This document shows positions 27,394 to 36,232 of a stretch of DNA of 57,178 bases, in pieces. Below the pieces are notes generated by a model. The model searched no databases, was not told the origin of the DNA, and saw only the letters and a list, made by a program, of their open reading frames with translations. The translations under genes and the position numbers were made by a program. Each line of letters starts with the position of its first letter. Positions within the stretch are counted from its first letter, which is position 1. Origin of the DNA: Comamonadaceae bacterium PBBC2 (GTDB taxonomy: Bacteria; Pseudomonadota; Gammaproteobacteria; Burkholderiales; Burkholderiaceae_C); assembly GCA_002255935.1 (NCBI GenBank), contig NKIO01000018.1, forward strand, positions 1 to 57,178, read 5' to 3'.

Positions 27394-28212
27394 ATGTCCC
27401 AAGACGCATTCGTTGATTTCCAGAATGTCTGGCTGGCCTACAACGACGAGTTGCTGGCGCAAAACCACTTCGCGGTGGAAGACATCAACCTGCAGGTCAA
27501 GCAAGGCGAATTCATCGCCATCGTCGGCCCCTCGGGTTGCGGCAAATCGACCTTCATGAAGTTGACCACCGGCCTGAAAATGCCCAGCCAAGGCCGCATC
27601 TTGGTGGACGGCCAACCCGTCACCGGCCCGCTCAAGATCAGCGGCATGGCCTTTCAGGCCTCGTCATTGCTGCCCTGGCGCACCACGCTGGACAACGTGC
27701 TGCTGCCCCTGGAGATCGTCGAGCCCTACCGTTCCAACTTCAAGCAAAAGAAGGCCGAGTACGTCGAACGCGCCCGCAAATTGCTCAACACCGTGGGCCT
27801 GGCCGGTTACGAAGACAAATTTCCCTGGCAACTGTCGGGCGGCATGCAGCAACGCGCCAGCATCTGCCGCGCCCTGATCCACGAGCCCAAAATGCTGTTG
27901 CTCGACGAGCCCTTTGGTGCGCTCGACGCCTTCACGCGTGAAGAGCTCTGGTGCATCTTGCGCGACCTGTGGACCGAACAAAAATTCAACGTCATCCTGG
28001 TCACGCACGACCTGCGCGAATCGGTCTTTTTGGCCGACACGGTCTATGTGATGAGCAAGAGCCCTGGCCGCTTTGTCGTGAAAAAGGAGATCGACCTGCC
28101 GCGCCCACGCGACTTGGAGATCACCTACACCCCAGAATTCACCAACATCGTTCACGAGCTGCGCGGCCACATCGGTGCCATGCGCAAGACCGGTGCGACG
28201 ATCAACCAATAA
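27394..28212 (+). CDS. ABC transporter ATP-binding protein (SsuB/TauB/NrtD type)
   Basis: 272 aa. Walker A is GPSGCGKST, the Q-loop is in MAFQASSLLPWRTTLDNV, the signature is LSGGMQQRASICRAL, Walker B is MLLLDEPFGALDA and the switch His is in VILVTHDLRESVFLA. The string LLPWRTT is characteristic of nitrate/sulfonate/taurine importers. ATG 27394 was preferred to the longer frame because homology starts there. It is followed by the permease gene after 15 bp. It powers uptake of the ligand bound by the protein at 26220. Confidence 0.92.
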   Translation: MSQDAFVDFQNVWLAYNDELLAQNHFAVEDINLQVKQGEFIAIVGPSGCGKSTFMKLTTGLKMPSQGRILVDGQPVTGPLKISGMAFQASSLLPWRTTLDNVLLPLEIVEPYRSNFKQKKAEYVERARKLLNTVGLAGYEDKFPWQLSGGMQQRASICRALIHEPKMLLLDEPFGALDAFTREELWCILRDLWTEQKFNVILVTHDLRESVFLADTVYVMSKSPGRFVVKKEIDLPRPRDLEITYTPEFTNIVHELRGHIGAMRKTGATINQ

Positions 28213-28227
28213 GCGGGAGCCACGCAC

Positions 28228-28995
28228 ATGAAACAAAAAACACTGGAACGCTGGTCCCCCTGGGTTTTGCTGGTCCTCAGCATCCTGATTTGGGAAGGGC
28301 TGTGCCGCGCCTTCAACGTCTCGGAATTCGTCTTCCCCAGCCCCTCGCGCATCGCGATGCAAACCATCGAGTTCAAGGAAGTGATTGCCAACCACGCCTG
28401 GCGCACCTTCTGGGTGACCATGGTAGGCTTTGGCATCGCCATCGTGGTGGGTGTGTTGTTGGGCTTCATCATTGGCAGCTCGCGCTTGGCTTATGCCGCC
28501 GTGTACCCGCTCATGACCGCCTTCAACGCCTTGCCCAAAGCGGCCTTTGTGCCGATCTTGGTGGTGTGGTTCGGCATCGGCATCGGCCCCGCCATCTTGA
28601 CGGCTTTCCTCATCAGCTTCTTCCCGATCATGGTGAACATCGCCACCGGCTTGGCCACGCTCGAGCCTGAGCTCGAAGACGTGCTGCGCGTGTTGGGCGC
28701 CAAGCGTTGGGACGTGCTGGTCAAAGTCGGCCTGCCCCGTTCCATGCCTTACTTTTATGGCTCGCTCAAAGTGGCCATCACGCTGGCCTTTGTGGGCACC
28801 ACGGTGTCTGAGATGACGGCGGCCAACGAAGGCATTGGCTACCTGCTGATCTCGGCGGGCTCGGCCATGCAGATGGGTCTGGCGTTTTCGGGTCTGGTGG
28901 TCGTGGGTGCCATGGCCATGGTCATGTACGAACTGTTCAGCTACATCGAAAAGCACACCACCGCCTGGGCCCACCGCGGCTCGCAAGGCGAGTGA
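28228..28995 (+). CDS. ABC transporter permease (SsuC/TauC type)
   Basis: 255 aa with about six membrane helices. The coupling motif EAA appears as ATLEPELEDVLRVLGAKRWD, then VGLPRSMPYFYGSLKVAITL. Typical family strings are FPSPSRI near the first helix and TTVSEMTAANEGIGYLL near the end. It lies 15 bp after the ATPase gene and 19 bp before ureD, so one transcript probably continues into the urease accessory gene. Confidence 0.92.
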   Translation: MKQKTLERWSPWVLLVLSILIWEGLCRAFNVSEFVFPSPSRIAMQTIEFKEVIANHAWRTFWVTMVGFGIAIVVGVLLGFIIGSSRLAYAAVYPLMTAFNALPKAAFVPILVVWFGIGIGPAILTAFLISFFPIMVNIATGLATLEPELEDVLRVLGAKRWDVLVKVGLPRSMPYFYGSLKVAITLAFVGTTVSEMTAANEGIGYLLISAGSAMQMGLAFSGLVVVGAMAMVMYELFSYIEKHTTAWAHRGSQGE

Positions 28996-29014
28996 TTCTG
29001 GAGCGCCTCAAGGG

Positions 29015-29845
29015 ATGACTTGGCATGCCAGCCTGAGACTGGACTACACGCTGGAAAGCGATCGCAGCGTGGCCCGCTACACGCACAAGGGCCCCCTGCG
29101 GATCTTGCAAAGCCTCTACCCTGAAGGCGATGCGGTCTGCCACAACGTGCTGGTGCACCCGCCCAGCGGCCTGGTGGGTGGAGATACCCTCGACATGAGC
29201 GTGACCGTGGGCTCTGGCGCGCATGGTCTGGTCACCACACCCGGCGCCACCCGCTTTTACCGATCCGACGCAGGCTTGGCCACGCAACAAGTGCATGCGC
29301 GTGTCGAGGCCGATGCACGGCTGGAATGGCTGCCGCTGGAAGCCATTGCCTACAACGGCTGCGACGGCCTCAACCGCGCCGTGTTCGACCTGGCCCCCGG
29401 GGCCGAAATGATGACCTGGGACATCACCGCATTGGGCCTGCCCGCCGCCGACTTGCCATTTGCACAAGGCACCTTTCGCCAGCACATGGAAATTCCGGGT
29501 GTCTGGCTGGAGCGCGGCACCATCAGCGCCAGCGACAACCGATTGATGAACAGCCCCTTGGGCCTGGCCGGTCAGCGCTGCATGGCCACGCTGGTGTTTG
29601 CTGCGGGCAGCCCCATCGCCACAGAGCGCTCAGACCGCGCCCTGTCCAGTGCACGTGACTTGCTCGAAGCGTCAGAACTGCGCCTCACGGCCGGGGCCAC
29701 ATCGCCGCACCCACAGGTCATCGTGCTGCGTGTACTTTCACCCGTCACCGAACCCGCCATGCAACTGCTGCGGCAAGTGTGGACCGCGTGGCGGCATGCG
29801 ATGTGGGGCATGAGCGGTACTGTGCCCAGGCTTTGGAATCTGTGA
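29015..29845 (+). CDS. ureD: Urease accessory protein UreD
   Basis: 276 aa. UreD (UreH) is the scaffold that joins UreF and UreG on apo-urease for nickel delivery. Typical segments are KGPLRILQSLYPEGDAVCHN, VHPPSGLVGGDTLDMSVTVG, TPGATRFYRSD, LEWLPLEAIAYNGC and MTWDITALGLPAADLPFAQG. ATG 29015 has AAGGG just upstream. It starts 19 bp after the ABC permease stop and is cut off from ureABCEFG by the reverse-oriented urt block, an unusual arrangement since ureD normally leads the urease operon. Confidence 0.94.
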   Translation: MTWHASLRLDYTLESDRSVARYTHKGPLRILQSLYPEGDAVCHNVLVHPPSGLVGGDTLDMSVTVGSGAHGLVTTPGATRFYRSDAGLATQQVHARVEADARLEWLPLEAIAYNGCDGLNRAVFDLAPGAEMMTWDITALGLPAADLPFAQGTFRQHMEIPGVWLERGTISASDNRLMNSPLGLAGQRCMATLVFAAGSPIATERSDRALSSARDLLEASELRLTAGATSPHPQVIVLRVLSPVTEPAMQLLRQVWTAWRHAMWGMSGTVPRLWNL

Positions 29846-29861
29846 TGTCACGCAGAGCACA

Positions 29862-29918
29862 TCGGGGCTCAAGCCGCCGACCTTCACCTCTTGAGCAGGT
29901 CGGCGGCTTTAGCCCCGA
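29862..29918. repeat. Family B palindrome between ureD and urtE (TGTCGGGGCTCAAGCC type)
   Basis: Arms 29862-29883 and 29897-29918 are 22 nt each with one mismatch (tcggggct...gccgacct). It lies 16 bp after the ureD stop between convergent genes and may act as a terminator. The sequence is the same family as the array at 34498-34714. Confidence 0.8.
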
Positions 29919-29970
29919 CAAGTGAATGTGCTGCGGTGATGGCTCATTCACCAATCGCGATCACATGTCC

Positions 29971-30675
29971 TCAAATCGCCACCAACTGCTGAATATTCTT
30001 TTCCTTCATCTCACTGCCCGGCCCGCTGGCGATCACTTCGCCGCGCTCCATCACCAAATACTGGTCGGCCAGTTCTTCGGCAAAGTCGTAGTACTGCTCG
30101 CACAGCAAAACGCCCATGCGTTGGCCTTGCAGGCCCACGTCGGCCAGTTGGCGGATGACGCGGCCGATGTCTTTGATGATGCTGGGTTGGATGCCTTCGG
30201 TGGGTTCGTCCAAGATCAGCAAACGTGGCTTGGCGGCCAAGGCGCGGGCGATGGCCAGCTGCTGCTGCTGACCGCCTGACAAGTCACCGCCTCGGCGGTG
30301 CAGCATTTGCTTGAGCACTGGGAAGAGTTCAAACAACTCGGGCGGGATGGGCGTGCCGCCGGGCTGGGTGGCCAGGCCCATCAGCAGGTTGTCTTCCACC
30401 GTGAGGCGGGCAAAGATTTCACGACCTTGGGGCACATAGCCAATGCCTGCGGCGGCGCGTTCATAGGGTTTGGCGCTGGTGATGTCTTGGCCGGCCAGCG
30501 TCACACTGCCGCTTTTGATCGGCACCAGGCCCATCAGGCTTTTGAGCAGCGTGGTCTTGCCCACCCCGTTGCGGCCCAGCAGTACGGTGACTTGGCCTTG
30601 TGCGGCGCTTAGGCTCACATCGCGCAGGATGTGGGAGCCGCCGTAGTACTGTTGAATGTTTTGGACTGTCAGCAT
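29971..30675 (-). CDS. urtE: Urea ABC transporter ATPase UrtE
   Basis: 234 aa. Walker A is LLGRNGVGKTTLLKS, signature DLSGGQQQQLAIARAL, Walker B RLLILDEPTEGIQPS, and the C-terminal part EQYYDFAEELADQYLVMERG is typical of UrtE rather than LivF. It is one of two ATPases of the Urt urea importer and is the last gene of urtABCDE. A 167-bp spacer with family B repeats separates it from urtD, which is wider than elsewhere in the block. Confidence 0.94.
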   Translation of the reverse strand: MLTVQNIQQYYGGSHILRDVSLSAAQGQVTVLLGRNGVGKTTLLKSLMGLVPIKSGSVTLAGQDITSAKPYERAAAGIGYVPQGREIFARLTVEDNLLMGLATQPGGTPIPPELFELFPVLKQMLHRRGGDLSGGQQQQLAIARALAAKPRLLILDEPTEGIQPSIIKDIGRVIRQLADVGLQGQRMGVLLCEQYYDFAEELADQYLVMERGEVIASGPGSEMKEKNIQQLVAI

Positions 30676-30689
30676 GTTTCACTCTTCAG

Positions 30690-30810
30690 GTAGGTCGGAC
30701 CTTCGGGTCCGACACAAGGTTTATCGCGGCACATGTCGGAGCTGAAGCTCCGAACTACAAGAACCTGGGTCATTGGGGCACTGGTTGGAGCTGAAGCTCC
30801 CACCTACAAA
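30690..30810. repeat. Family B repeats between urtD and urtE
   Basis: It holds a perfect hairpin gtcggacc-ttcg-ggtccgac (30694-30713) with a UUCG tetraloop, then tgtcggagctgaagctccgaactacaa (30734-30760), then ggttggagctgaagctcccacctacaaa (30783-30810). The core GGAGCTGAAGCTCC is shared with the array before urtA. Spacer 30676-30842 has nothing else. Confidence 0.75.
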
Positions 30811-30842
30811 AACCCGTGCCAGTCATAAAGCACCACATCCCA

Positions 30843-31718
30843 TCAACGTCCCAAATAAACCTCAATCACCCGCTCGTCGGACTGCACCTGGTCGAGCGTG
30901 CCTTGGGCCAGCACCGAGCCGTCGCACAGCACGGTGACGATGTCCGAAATGGTGCGGATGAAGCTCATGTCGTGCTCCACCACCATCAGCGAGTGTTTGC
31001 CCTTGAGCGTCAAAAACAGCTCGGCGGTGCGTTCGGTTTCATGGTCGGTCATGCCGGCCACAGGTTCATCCAGCAGCAAAAGCTTGGGGTCTTGCATGAG
31101 CAGCATGCCGATCTCCAGCCACTGTTTTTGGCCGTGGCTGAGCACGCCGGCCAGGGTGCTGACGCTGCCTTCCAAATGGATGGTGTGCAAAACTTCGGCC
31201 AGGCGGTCTGACTGCGTTGAATCGAGCTTGAAGAACATCGAGGCCTTCACGCCTTTGTTCGTCTTCAAAGCCAGCTCCAGGTTTTCAAACACCGTCAGGT
31301 GCTCAAACACCGTGGGCTTTTGGAACTTGCGGCCAATGCCCAGCTGCGCGATCTCGGGTTCGTTGTGGCGCAGCAAGTCGATGGTGCTGCCAAAGAACAC
31401 GCTGCCTTCGTCAGGCCGGGTCTTACCGGTGATGATGTCCATCATCGTGGTCTTGCCCGCGCCGTTGGGGCCGATGATGCAACGCAGCTCACCGGGCGCG
31501 ATGTCGAGCGACAGCTTGTTGATGGCTTTGAAGCCGTCAAAGCTCACGCTCACGTCTTCCAGGTACAAGATGCGGCCGTGGGTCACATCCACCTGCGATG
31601 CGTCTTGCACCACACGGCCATAGCCTGCACTGCGGCCACCGGACTCGGTGGCTTGGCTCAACAGCTTGGCGTGTTCGGCCACACGTTGGGCCCCTTGTTG
31701 CAAGAGATCGGGCGTCAT
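30843..31718 (-). CDS. urtD: Urea ABC transporter ATPase UrtD
   Basis: 291 aa. Walker A IIGPNGAGKTTMMDIITG, the UrtD-typical TRPDEGSVFFG and IGRKFQKPTVFEHLTVFENL, signature LSHGQKQWLEIGMLLM and Walker B LLLLDEPVAGMTDHET are present. An N-terminal extension of about 45 residues before the ATPase domain is normal for UrtD. The ATG 31718 overlaps the urtC stop by 4 bp (ATGA); the longer open frame belongs to the shadow of urtC. It hydrolyses ATP to drive urea import with UrtE. Confidence 0.94.
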   Translation of the reverse strand: MTPDLLQQGAQRVAEHAKLLSQATESGGRSAGYGRVVQDASQVDVTHGRILYLEDVSVSFDGFKAINKLSLDIAPGELRCIIGPNGAGKTTMMDIITGKTRPDEGSVFFGSTIDLLRHNEPEIAQLGIGRKFQKPTVFEHLTVFENLELALKTNKGVKASMFFKLDSTQSDRLAEVLHTIHLEGSVSTLAGVLSHGQKQWLEIGMLLMQDPKLLLLDEPVAGMTDHETERTAELFLTLKGKHSLMVVEHDMSFIRTISDIVTVLCDGSVLAQGTLDQVQSDERVIEVYLGR

Positions 31719-32851
31719 GCAGCACCGCCTTTTTTCGTCAAAGTCTTGGCCTTGATCTTGGCGACCAAGCCCACCACGCCTTGCGGCAAATACAAGGTCA
31801 CCGCAATGAACAGCGCACCCAAAAAGTAGAGCCAAAATTCTGGCGCCGTGACGGTGAGCCAACTCTTGGCACCGTTGACCAAGAAGGCCCCCACGATCGG
31901 GCCGATCAAGGTGCCACGACCGCCCACAGCGGCCCATACTGCGATCTCGATCGAGTTGGCCGCGCTCATCTCGCCAGGGTTGATGATGCCCACTTGCGGC
32001 ACATACAGTGCACCCGCAATGCCGCACATCACGGCCGAGATGACCCAAATGCTCAGCTTGTAGGGCAGTGGCGAATAGCCCGAAAACATGACACGCGTTT
32101 CGGCATCACGAATGGCCATCAGCACGCGGCCATATTTGCTGCCCACCAACCAACGCGAGAACAAGTAAAAGCCCAACAGCGTCAAGCCGGTGATGACGAA
32201 CAGCACCATGCGCATGCCGGGGGTGGCAATCGGCAGGTCCAAAATCCGCTTGAAGTCGGTGAAGCCGTTGTTGCCGCCAAAGCCGGTCTCGTTGCGGAAG
32301 AACAAGAGCATGGCCGCATAGGTCATGGCCTGGGTGATGATGGAGAAATACACCCCTTTGATGCGCGATCGGAAAGCAAAGTAGCCGAACACGAAAGCGA
32401 TCAGGCCCGGCGCCAGCACCACCAGCAGCACGGTGGCGATGAAGCTGTCCGACAGCAGCCAGTGCCAAGGCAGCTCTTTCCAGTCCAGAAAGACCATGAA
32501 GTCGGGCAAGTTGCTTTTGTAGTTGCCGTCTTGGCCGATCTGGCGCATGAGGTACATGCCCATCACATAGCCGCCTAAAGCGAAGAACAAGCCGTGGCCC
32601 AGCGACAAGATACCGGTGTAACCCCAAATCAGGTCCATGGCCAAGGCGCAGATGGCGTAGCACATGATCTTGCCGATCAAGGCGATGGCGTAATCGCTCA
32701 AATGGAAAGCGCTGCCCGCAGGCACCAGCAGGTTGAACACCGGGGCCAAGACACCGACCACGATCAGCGCCAGCAAGAACACCGACCAGGCCTTGCGGGT
32801 GAGCAAAGGGGCGGCTTGAGGTAATGAGAATTTCGTCATGTTCATGCTCAT
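31715..32851 (-). CDS. urtC: Urea ABC transporter permease UrtC
   Basis: 378 aa inner-membrane permease of the branched-chain-amino-acid type. Strings typical of UrtC are LIWGYTGILSLGHGLFFALG, VMGMYLMRQIG, FRSRIKGVYFSIITQAMTYA, NETGFGGNNGFTDFK and AVGGRGTLIGPIVGAFLVN. Three ATG codons lie close together (32851, 32845, 32839); I chose the first, 2 nt past the urtB stop. It is coupled to urtD by an ATGA overlap. Confidence 0.93.
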   Translation of the reverse strand: MSMNMTKFSLPQAAPLLTRKAWSVFLLALIVVGVLAPVFNLLVPAGSAFHLSDYAIALIGKIMCYAICALAMDLIWGYTGILSLGHGLFFALGGYVMGMYLMRQIGQDGNYKSNLPDFMVFLDWKELPWHWLLSDSFIATVLLVVLAPGLIAFVFGYFAFRSRIKGVYFSIITQAMTYAAMLLFFRNETGFGGNNGFTDFKRILDLPIATPGMRMVLFVITGLTLLGFYLFSRWLVGSKYGRVLMAIRDAETRVMFSGYSPLPYKLSIWVISAVMCGIAGALYVPQVGIINPGEMSAANSIEIAVWAAVGGRGTLIGPIVGAFLVNGAKSWLTVTAPEFWLYFLGALFIAVTLYLPQGVVGLVAKIKAKTLTKKGGAA

Positions 32852-32853
32852 AT

Positions 32854-34437
32854 TCACGCTTCGGCGCTGCGACCCTTCATCGCGAAGATGCCTTGGGGGC
32901 GCTTCTGGATGAAGATGATGATGAACACCAGCACGCAGATCTTGGCCAGCACAGCGCCGGTCCAACCTTCGAGCAACTTGTTGACCAAGCCCAGGCCCAG
33001 CGCGGCATAGACCGTGCCCGCCAACTGGCCCACACCGCCGAGCACCACCACCATGAACGAGTCCACGATGTAGCTTTGACCCAAGTCAGGGCCGACGTTG
33101 CCCACTTGGCTGAGGGCGCAACCGGCCAAGCCCGCAATGCCCGAGCCCAGCGCAAACGCATAGGTGTCGATGCGGGCGGTGTTGACGCCCATGCACGAAG
33201 CCATCGGGCGGTTTTGCGTGACGCCACGCACAAACAGGCCCAGACGGGTCTTGCCGATCAGCAAGGCCATGCCCACCAAAACGGCGGCGGCAAAGGCCAC
33301 GATGATCAAACGGTTCCAAGGCAGCTGCAAATTGGGCAGCAAGGCCAGCGAGCCGCTCATCCACGAGGGGTTTTCTACACCCACGTTTTGCGCACCAAAC
33401 AGGCTGCGCACGCCTTGCATCAGCACCAAGCTGATGCCCCAAGTGGCCAGCAGTGTTTCCAGAGGGCGGCCATACAAATGCTTGAGCACCATGCGCTCCA
33501 TCACCGCGCCCACCAGGGCCGACGAAAGAAACGCCAAGGGCACAGCCGCCAGCAAATACCAGTCAAAAGCACCGGGCAGGTATTGGCGAAACAGCACTTG
33601 CACCACATAGGTGGCGTAGGCACCGATCATCATCAGCTCGCCGTGGGCCATGTTGATCACACCCATCAAGCCATAGGTGATGGCCAAGCCCAGCGCCACC
33701 AGCAGCAAGATGGAGCCCAGACTGGCACCAGTGAACAAAGTGCCCAGACGCTCGCCCCAACGCAGGCTTTGTTGCACGGCGGCCAAAGCGGTCTGAATTT
33801 GTTTTATGACCGCGGGGTCTTCTTCCTCTGCCAAGCGCTGGTTGAGCAAGAGCAAGGTCTCGGGTTGATGGCTGGCAGCCAGCTCTTGGGCGGCCAGCAA
33901 ACGGTCATTGGCCACGCTGCTGCCCAGCAGCGCTGCGGCGCGGGCTTGACGCACCAGGCTCTTGACGGTCTCATCCTGCTCGGCGTCGAGGGCCTTGTTC
34001 AACAGCGGCGCACGACTGGCATCGGGCTCTTTGAGCAGCGACAAGGCGGCCAAGCGGCGCACCTTCACATCGGGGCTGAACAACTTGAGCGCCGCCAAGG
34101 CGGTGTCGAGCTCGCCGCGCAGGCGGTTGTTCAGCATCACATCTTCGGCATCATCGGGCACGGGCACCGATTGGCCCGTGACCGGGTCTGTGCCCTGGCC
34201 ATCGCGGACCATGATCACCTGGGCTTTGCTGATCTTGACGACATCGTCGGACAGCGCCTGCAGGTAAACCGCCGTTTTTTCATCGCCCTGGGCCACCGCT
34301 TGGGCCAAGGCTTGCACACGCGCATCGCTGTCTCCGACCGCAATGCCCCGGGCTTCATCCACCGTCAGGGCCTGCGCAGCCGTCAGGGCACACATCGCAC
34401 TGGCGATCAACGCGCCTTTCACAATCCATCTTTTCAT
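32854..34437 (-). CDS. urtB: Urea ABC transporter permease UrtB with periplasmic N-terminal region
   Basis: 527 aa. The first 23 residues are a signal peptide (MKRWIVKGALIASAMCALTAAQA). Residues about 25-240 form a helical, HEAT-like region with repeated LAALSLLKEPD and ALDAEQDETVK segments, usual in proteobacterial UrtB. The membrane part follows, with GLAITYGLMGVINMAHGELMMIGAYATY and the C-terminal YIVDSFMVVVLGGVGQLAGT. ATG 34446 nine bases upstream is the alternative start. It pairs with UrtC as the urea channel. Gene order is urtA-repeat array-urtB-urtC-urtD-repeats-urtE. Confidence 0.92.
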   Translation of the reverse strand: MKRWIVKGALIASAMCALTAAQALTVDEARGIAVGDSDARVQALAQAVAQGDEKTAVYLQALSDDVVKISKAQVIMVRDGQGTDPVTGQSVPVPDDAEDVMLNNRLRGELDTALAALKLFSPDVKVRRLAALSLLKEPDASRAPLLNKALDAEQDETVKSLVRQARAAALLGSSVANDRLLAAQELAASHQPETLLLLNQRLAEEEDPAVIKQIQTALAAVQQSLRWGERLGTLFTGASLGSILLLVALGLAITYGLMGVINMAHGELMMIGAYATYVVQVLFRQYLPGAFDWYLLAAVPLAFLSSALVGAVMERMVLKHLYGRPLETLLATWGISLVLMQGVRSLFGAQNVGVENPSWMSGSLALLPNLQLPWNRLIIVAFAAAVLVGMALLIGKTRLGLFVRGVTQNRPMASCMGVNTARIDTYAFALGSGIAGLAGCALSQVGNVGPDLGQSYIVDSFMVVVLGGVGQLAGTVYAALGLGLVNKLLEGWTGAVLAKICVLVFIIIFIQKRPQGIFAMKGRSAEA

Positions 34438-34497
34438 CTTGCTCATCTCTTGGTCTGACAAAGCTGGGCTCGCAGATTCAGCGCACACAAACGAACA

Positions 34498-34714
34498 TGT
34501 CGGGGCTCAAGCCACCGACCTACAAGTTACGCTGAGGACCGTAGGTCGGAGCTTCAGCTCCGACAAGAACCTCTGCCGGGGCTCAAGCCACCGACCTACA
34601 AGTTACGCAGTTGAGAACCGTAGGTCGGAGCTTCAGCTCCGACAAAAACCTCTGTCGGGGCTCAAGCCACCGACCTACCTGAAGATCACGTAGGTCGCAG
34701 CTTCAGCGCAGACA
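34498..34714. repeat. Family B palindrome array between urtA and urtB
   Basis: Three alternating pairs occur: tgtcggggctcaagccaccg-acctaca at 34499, 34574 and 34653, each followed by its near-complement gtaggtcggagcttcagctc-cgaca at 34541, 34620 and 34690. The last pair is diverged. The unit repeats about every 79 bp, and each pair can form a stem of some 25 bp. The gap 34438-34735 holds nothing else. Such stems in the transcript could stabilise urtA mRNA and lower expression of urtBCDE. Confidence 0.85.
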
Positions 34715-34735
34715 GGGTTTCACGCTTTCAAACGA

Positions 34736-36010
34736 TCACTTCTTGACAGGTTCGTCAGGCTTGACGTCGTTGCCAGGGATGTAGGGGCTCCATGGCTTGG
34801 CTTTGACGGGTCCGGGTGTCTTCCACACCACGTTGAACTGGCCGTCGGCCTTGATCTCGCCGATGAACACCGACTTGTGCAGGTGGTGGTTCTTCTCATC
34901 CATCTTGCTGGTGATGCCGCTTGGGGCCTTGAAGGTCTGGCCGGCCATGGCGGCGATCACTTTGTCGGTCTCAGTGGACTTGGCTTTTTCAACCGCTTGC
35001 TTCCACATGTTGATGCCGATGTAAGTCGCTTCCATCGGATCGTTGGTGAGAGGCTTGTCTTTGTGACCAGCGATGCCCTTGGCTTTGGCGTAAGCGGCCC
35101 ACTTCTTGGTGAACTCGTCGTTGGCAGGGTTCTTGATGCTCATGAAATAGTTCCACGCAGCCAAGTGACCGACCAAAGGCTTGGTGTCCACGCCGCGCAG
35201 TTCTTCTTCACCCACCGAGAAGGCGACGACTGGAACGTCTTTGGCCTTCAAGCCAGCGTTGCCCAGTTCTTTGTAGAAAGGCACGTTGGAGTCACCGTTG
35301 ATGGTGGACACCACAGCGGTCTTACCACCGGCAGAGAATTTCTTGATGTCGGCCACGATGGTTTGGTAATCTGAGTGACCAAACGGTGTGTATTTTTCGT
35401 CGATGTCGCTGTCTTTCACGCCTTTGCTTTTCAGGTAAGCGCGCAAGATTTTGTTGGTGGTGCGGGGGTACACATAGTCGGTGCCCAGCAAGACCCAACG
35501 CTTGGCAGCGCCGCCTTCTTTGCTCATCAGGTAGTCCACCGCAGGGATCGCTTGCTGGTTGGGCGCAGCGCCGGTGTAGAACACGTTTTTGGACAGTTCT
35601 TCGCCTTCGTACTGCACGGGGTAGAACAGCAAGCCGTTCATTTCTTCCACAACCGGCAGCACCGATTTGCGCGACACCGAAGTCCAGCAACCGAAGATCA
35701 CGGAGACCTTGTCTTGACCGAGCAACTGCTTGGTTTTTTCAGCGAACAGGGGCCAGTTGGAAGCGGGGTCCACGATCACGGGCTCGAGCTTTTTGCCGAG
35801 CACGCCGCCCTTGGCGTTGATTTCATCGATGGCCATGAGCACGGTGTCTTTCAACACGGTCTCGGAGATGGCCATGGTGCCTGACAGGCTGTGCAGCACG
35901 CCCACCTTGATGGTGTCGGCGGCCAGTGCCTGCACGGAGAAAGTCAAACTGCCTGCCACGAGGGCGGCAGCAGTAGCGAGGGCTTTGAGATTGCCACGAC
36001 GGTTCATCAT
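34736..36010 (-). CDS. urtA: Urea ABC transporter substrate-binding protein UrtA
   Basis: 424 aa. The signal peptide runs to about residue 31 (ending VQALAADTIKVG). Diagnostic UrtA segments are VGVLHSLSGTMAISETVLKD, INAKGGVLGKKLEPVIVDPA, SVIFGCWTSVSRKSVLPVVE, FYPVQYEGEE and YIGINMWKQAVEKA. GGAG lies 8 nt before the ATG. A sigma-54-type promoter lies about 72 bp upstream. It is the first gene of the urt block, transcribed away from ureA. Confidence 0.95.
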   Translation of the reverse strand: MMNRRGNLKALATAAALVAGSLTFSVQALAADTIKVGVLHSLSGTMAISETVLKDTVLMAIDEINAKGGVLGKKLEPVIVDPASNWPLFAEKTKQLLGQDKVSVIFGCWTSVSRKSVLPVVEEMNGLLFYPVQYEGEELSKNVFYTGAAPNQQAIPAVDYLMSKEGGAAKRWVLLGTDYVYPRTTNKILRAYLKSKGVKDSDIDEKYTPFGHSDYQTIVADIKKFSAGGKTAVVSTINGDSNVPFYKELGNAGLKAKDVPVVAFSVGEEELRGVDTKPLVGHLAAWNYFMSIKNPANDEFTKKWAAYAKAKGIAGHKDKPLTNDPMEATYIGINMWKQAVEKAKSTETDKVIAAMAGQTFKAPSGITSKMDEKNHHLHKSVFIGEIKADGQFNVVWKTPGPVKAKPWSPYIPGNDVKPDEPVKK

Positions 36011-36081
36011 GAGATCACTCCAATCAGGAAGTTAGTTGTTCAACAAAAAGGGCGGAGCGCTTGCAACGCTGAAACCTCTCT

Positions 36082-36098
36082 TGCAAACGCCGTGCCAA
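36082..36098 (-). promoter_or_regulatory. Sigma-54 promoter for urtA
   Basis: On the minus strand TTGGCACGGCGTTTGCA is a full match to the -24/-12 consensus with GG-N10-GC. Transcription would begin around 36071, about 60 bp before the urtA ATG. A TGCACCA string at 36117-36123 resembles one half of an NtrC site. Confidence 0.8.
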
Positions 36099-36167
36099 CT
36101 TTTCAAAATACCGCCATGCACCAGAACATGCCCCAGCGGCTTCCCAGAGAAATGACACGCTCCCTAT

Positions 36168-36187
36168 AAAGAGGCATGCTCTTTGCT
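36168..36187 (+). promoter_or_regulatory. Possible sigma-54-type promoter and inverted repeat before ureA
   Basis: GAGGCATGCTCTTTGCT keeps GG-N10-GC (36173-36174 and 36185-36186) and a perfect TTTGCT -12 block, but the -24 block is GGCAT rather than GGCAC. It overlaps a perfect inverted repeat aaagag-gcatg-ctcttt (36168-36184). Start would be about 35 bp before the ureA ATG. Confidence 0.45.
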
Positions 36188-36232
36188 ACATTGAAGCCAT
36201 CGCACCGATTCACTTTCAAAGCACGCACCAAT

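Noticed and set aside
34498..34714. CRISPR array
   Set aside because: Units are alternating inverted copies at about 79 bp period with near-identical intervening DNA, not direct repeats with unique spacers.
36117..36134. Full NtrC binding site between urtA and ureA
   Set aside because: Only one half (TGCACCA) matches; the other half lacks the GGTGCA complement.
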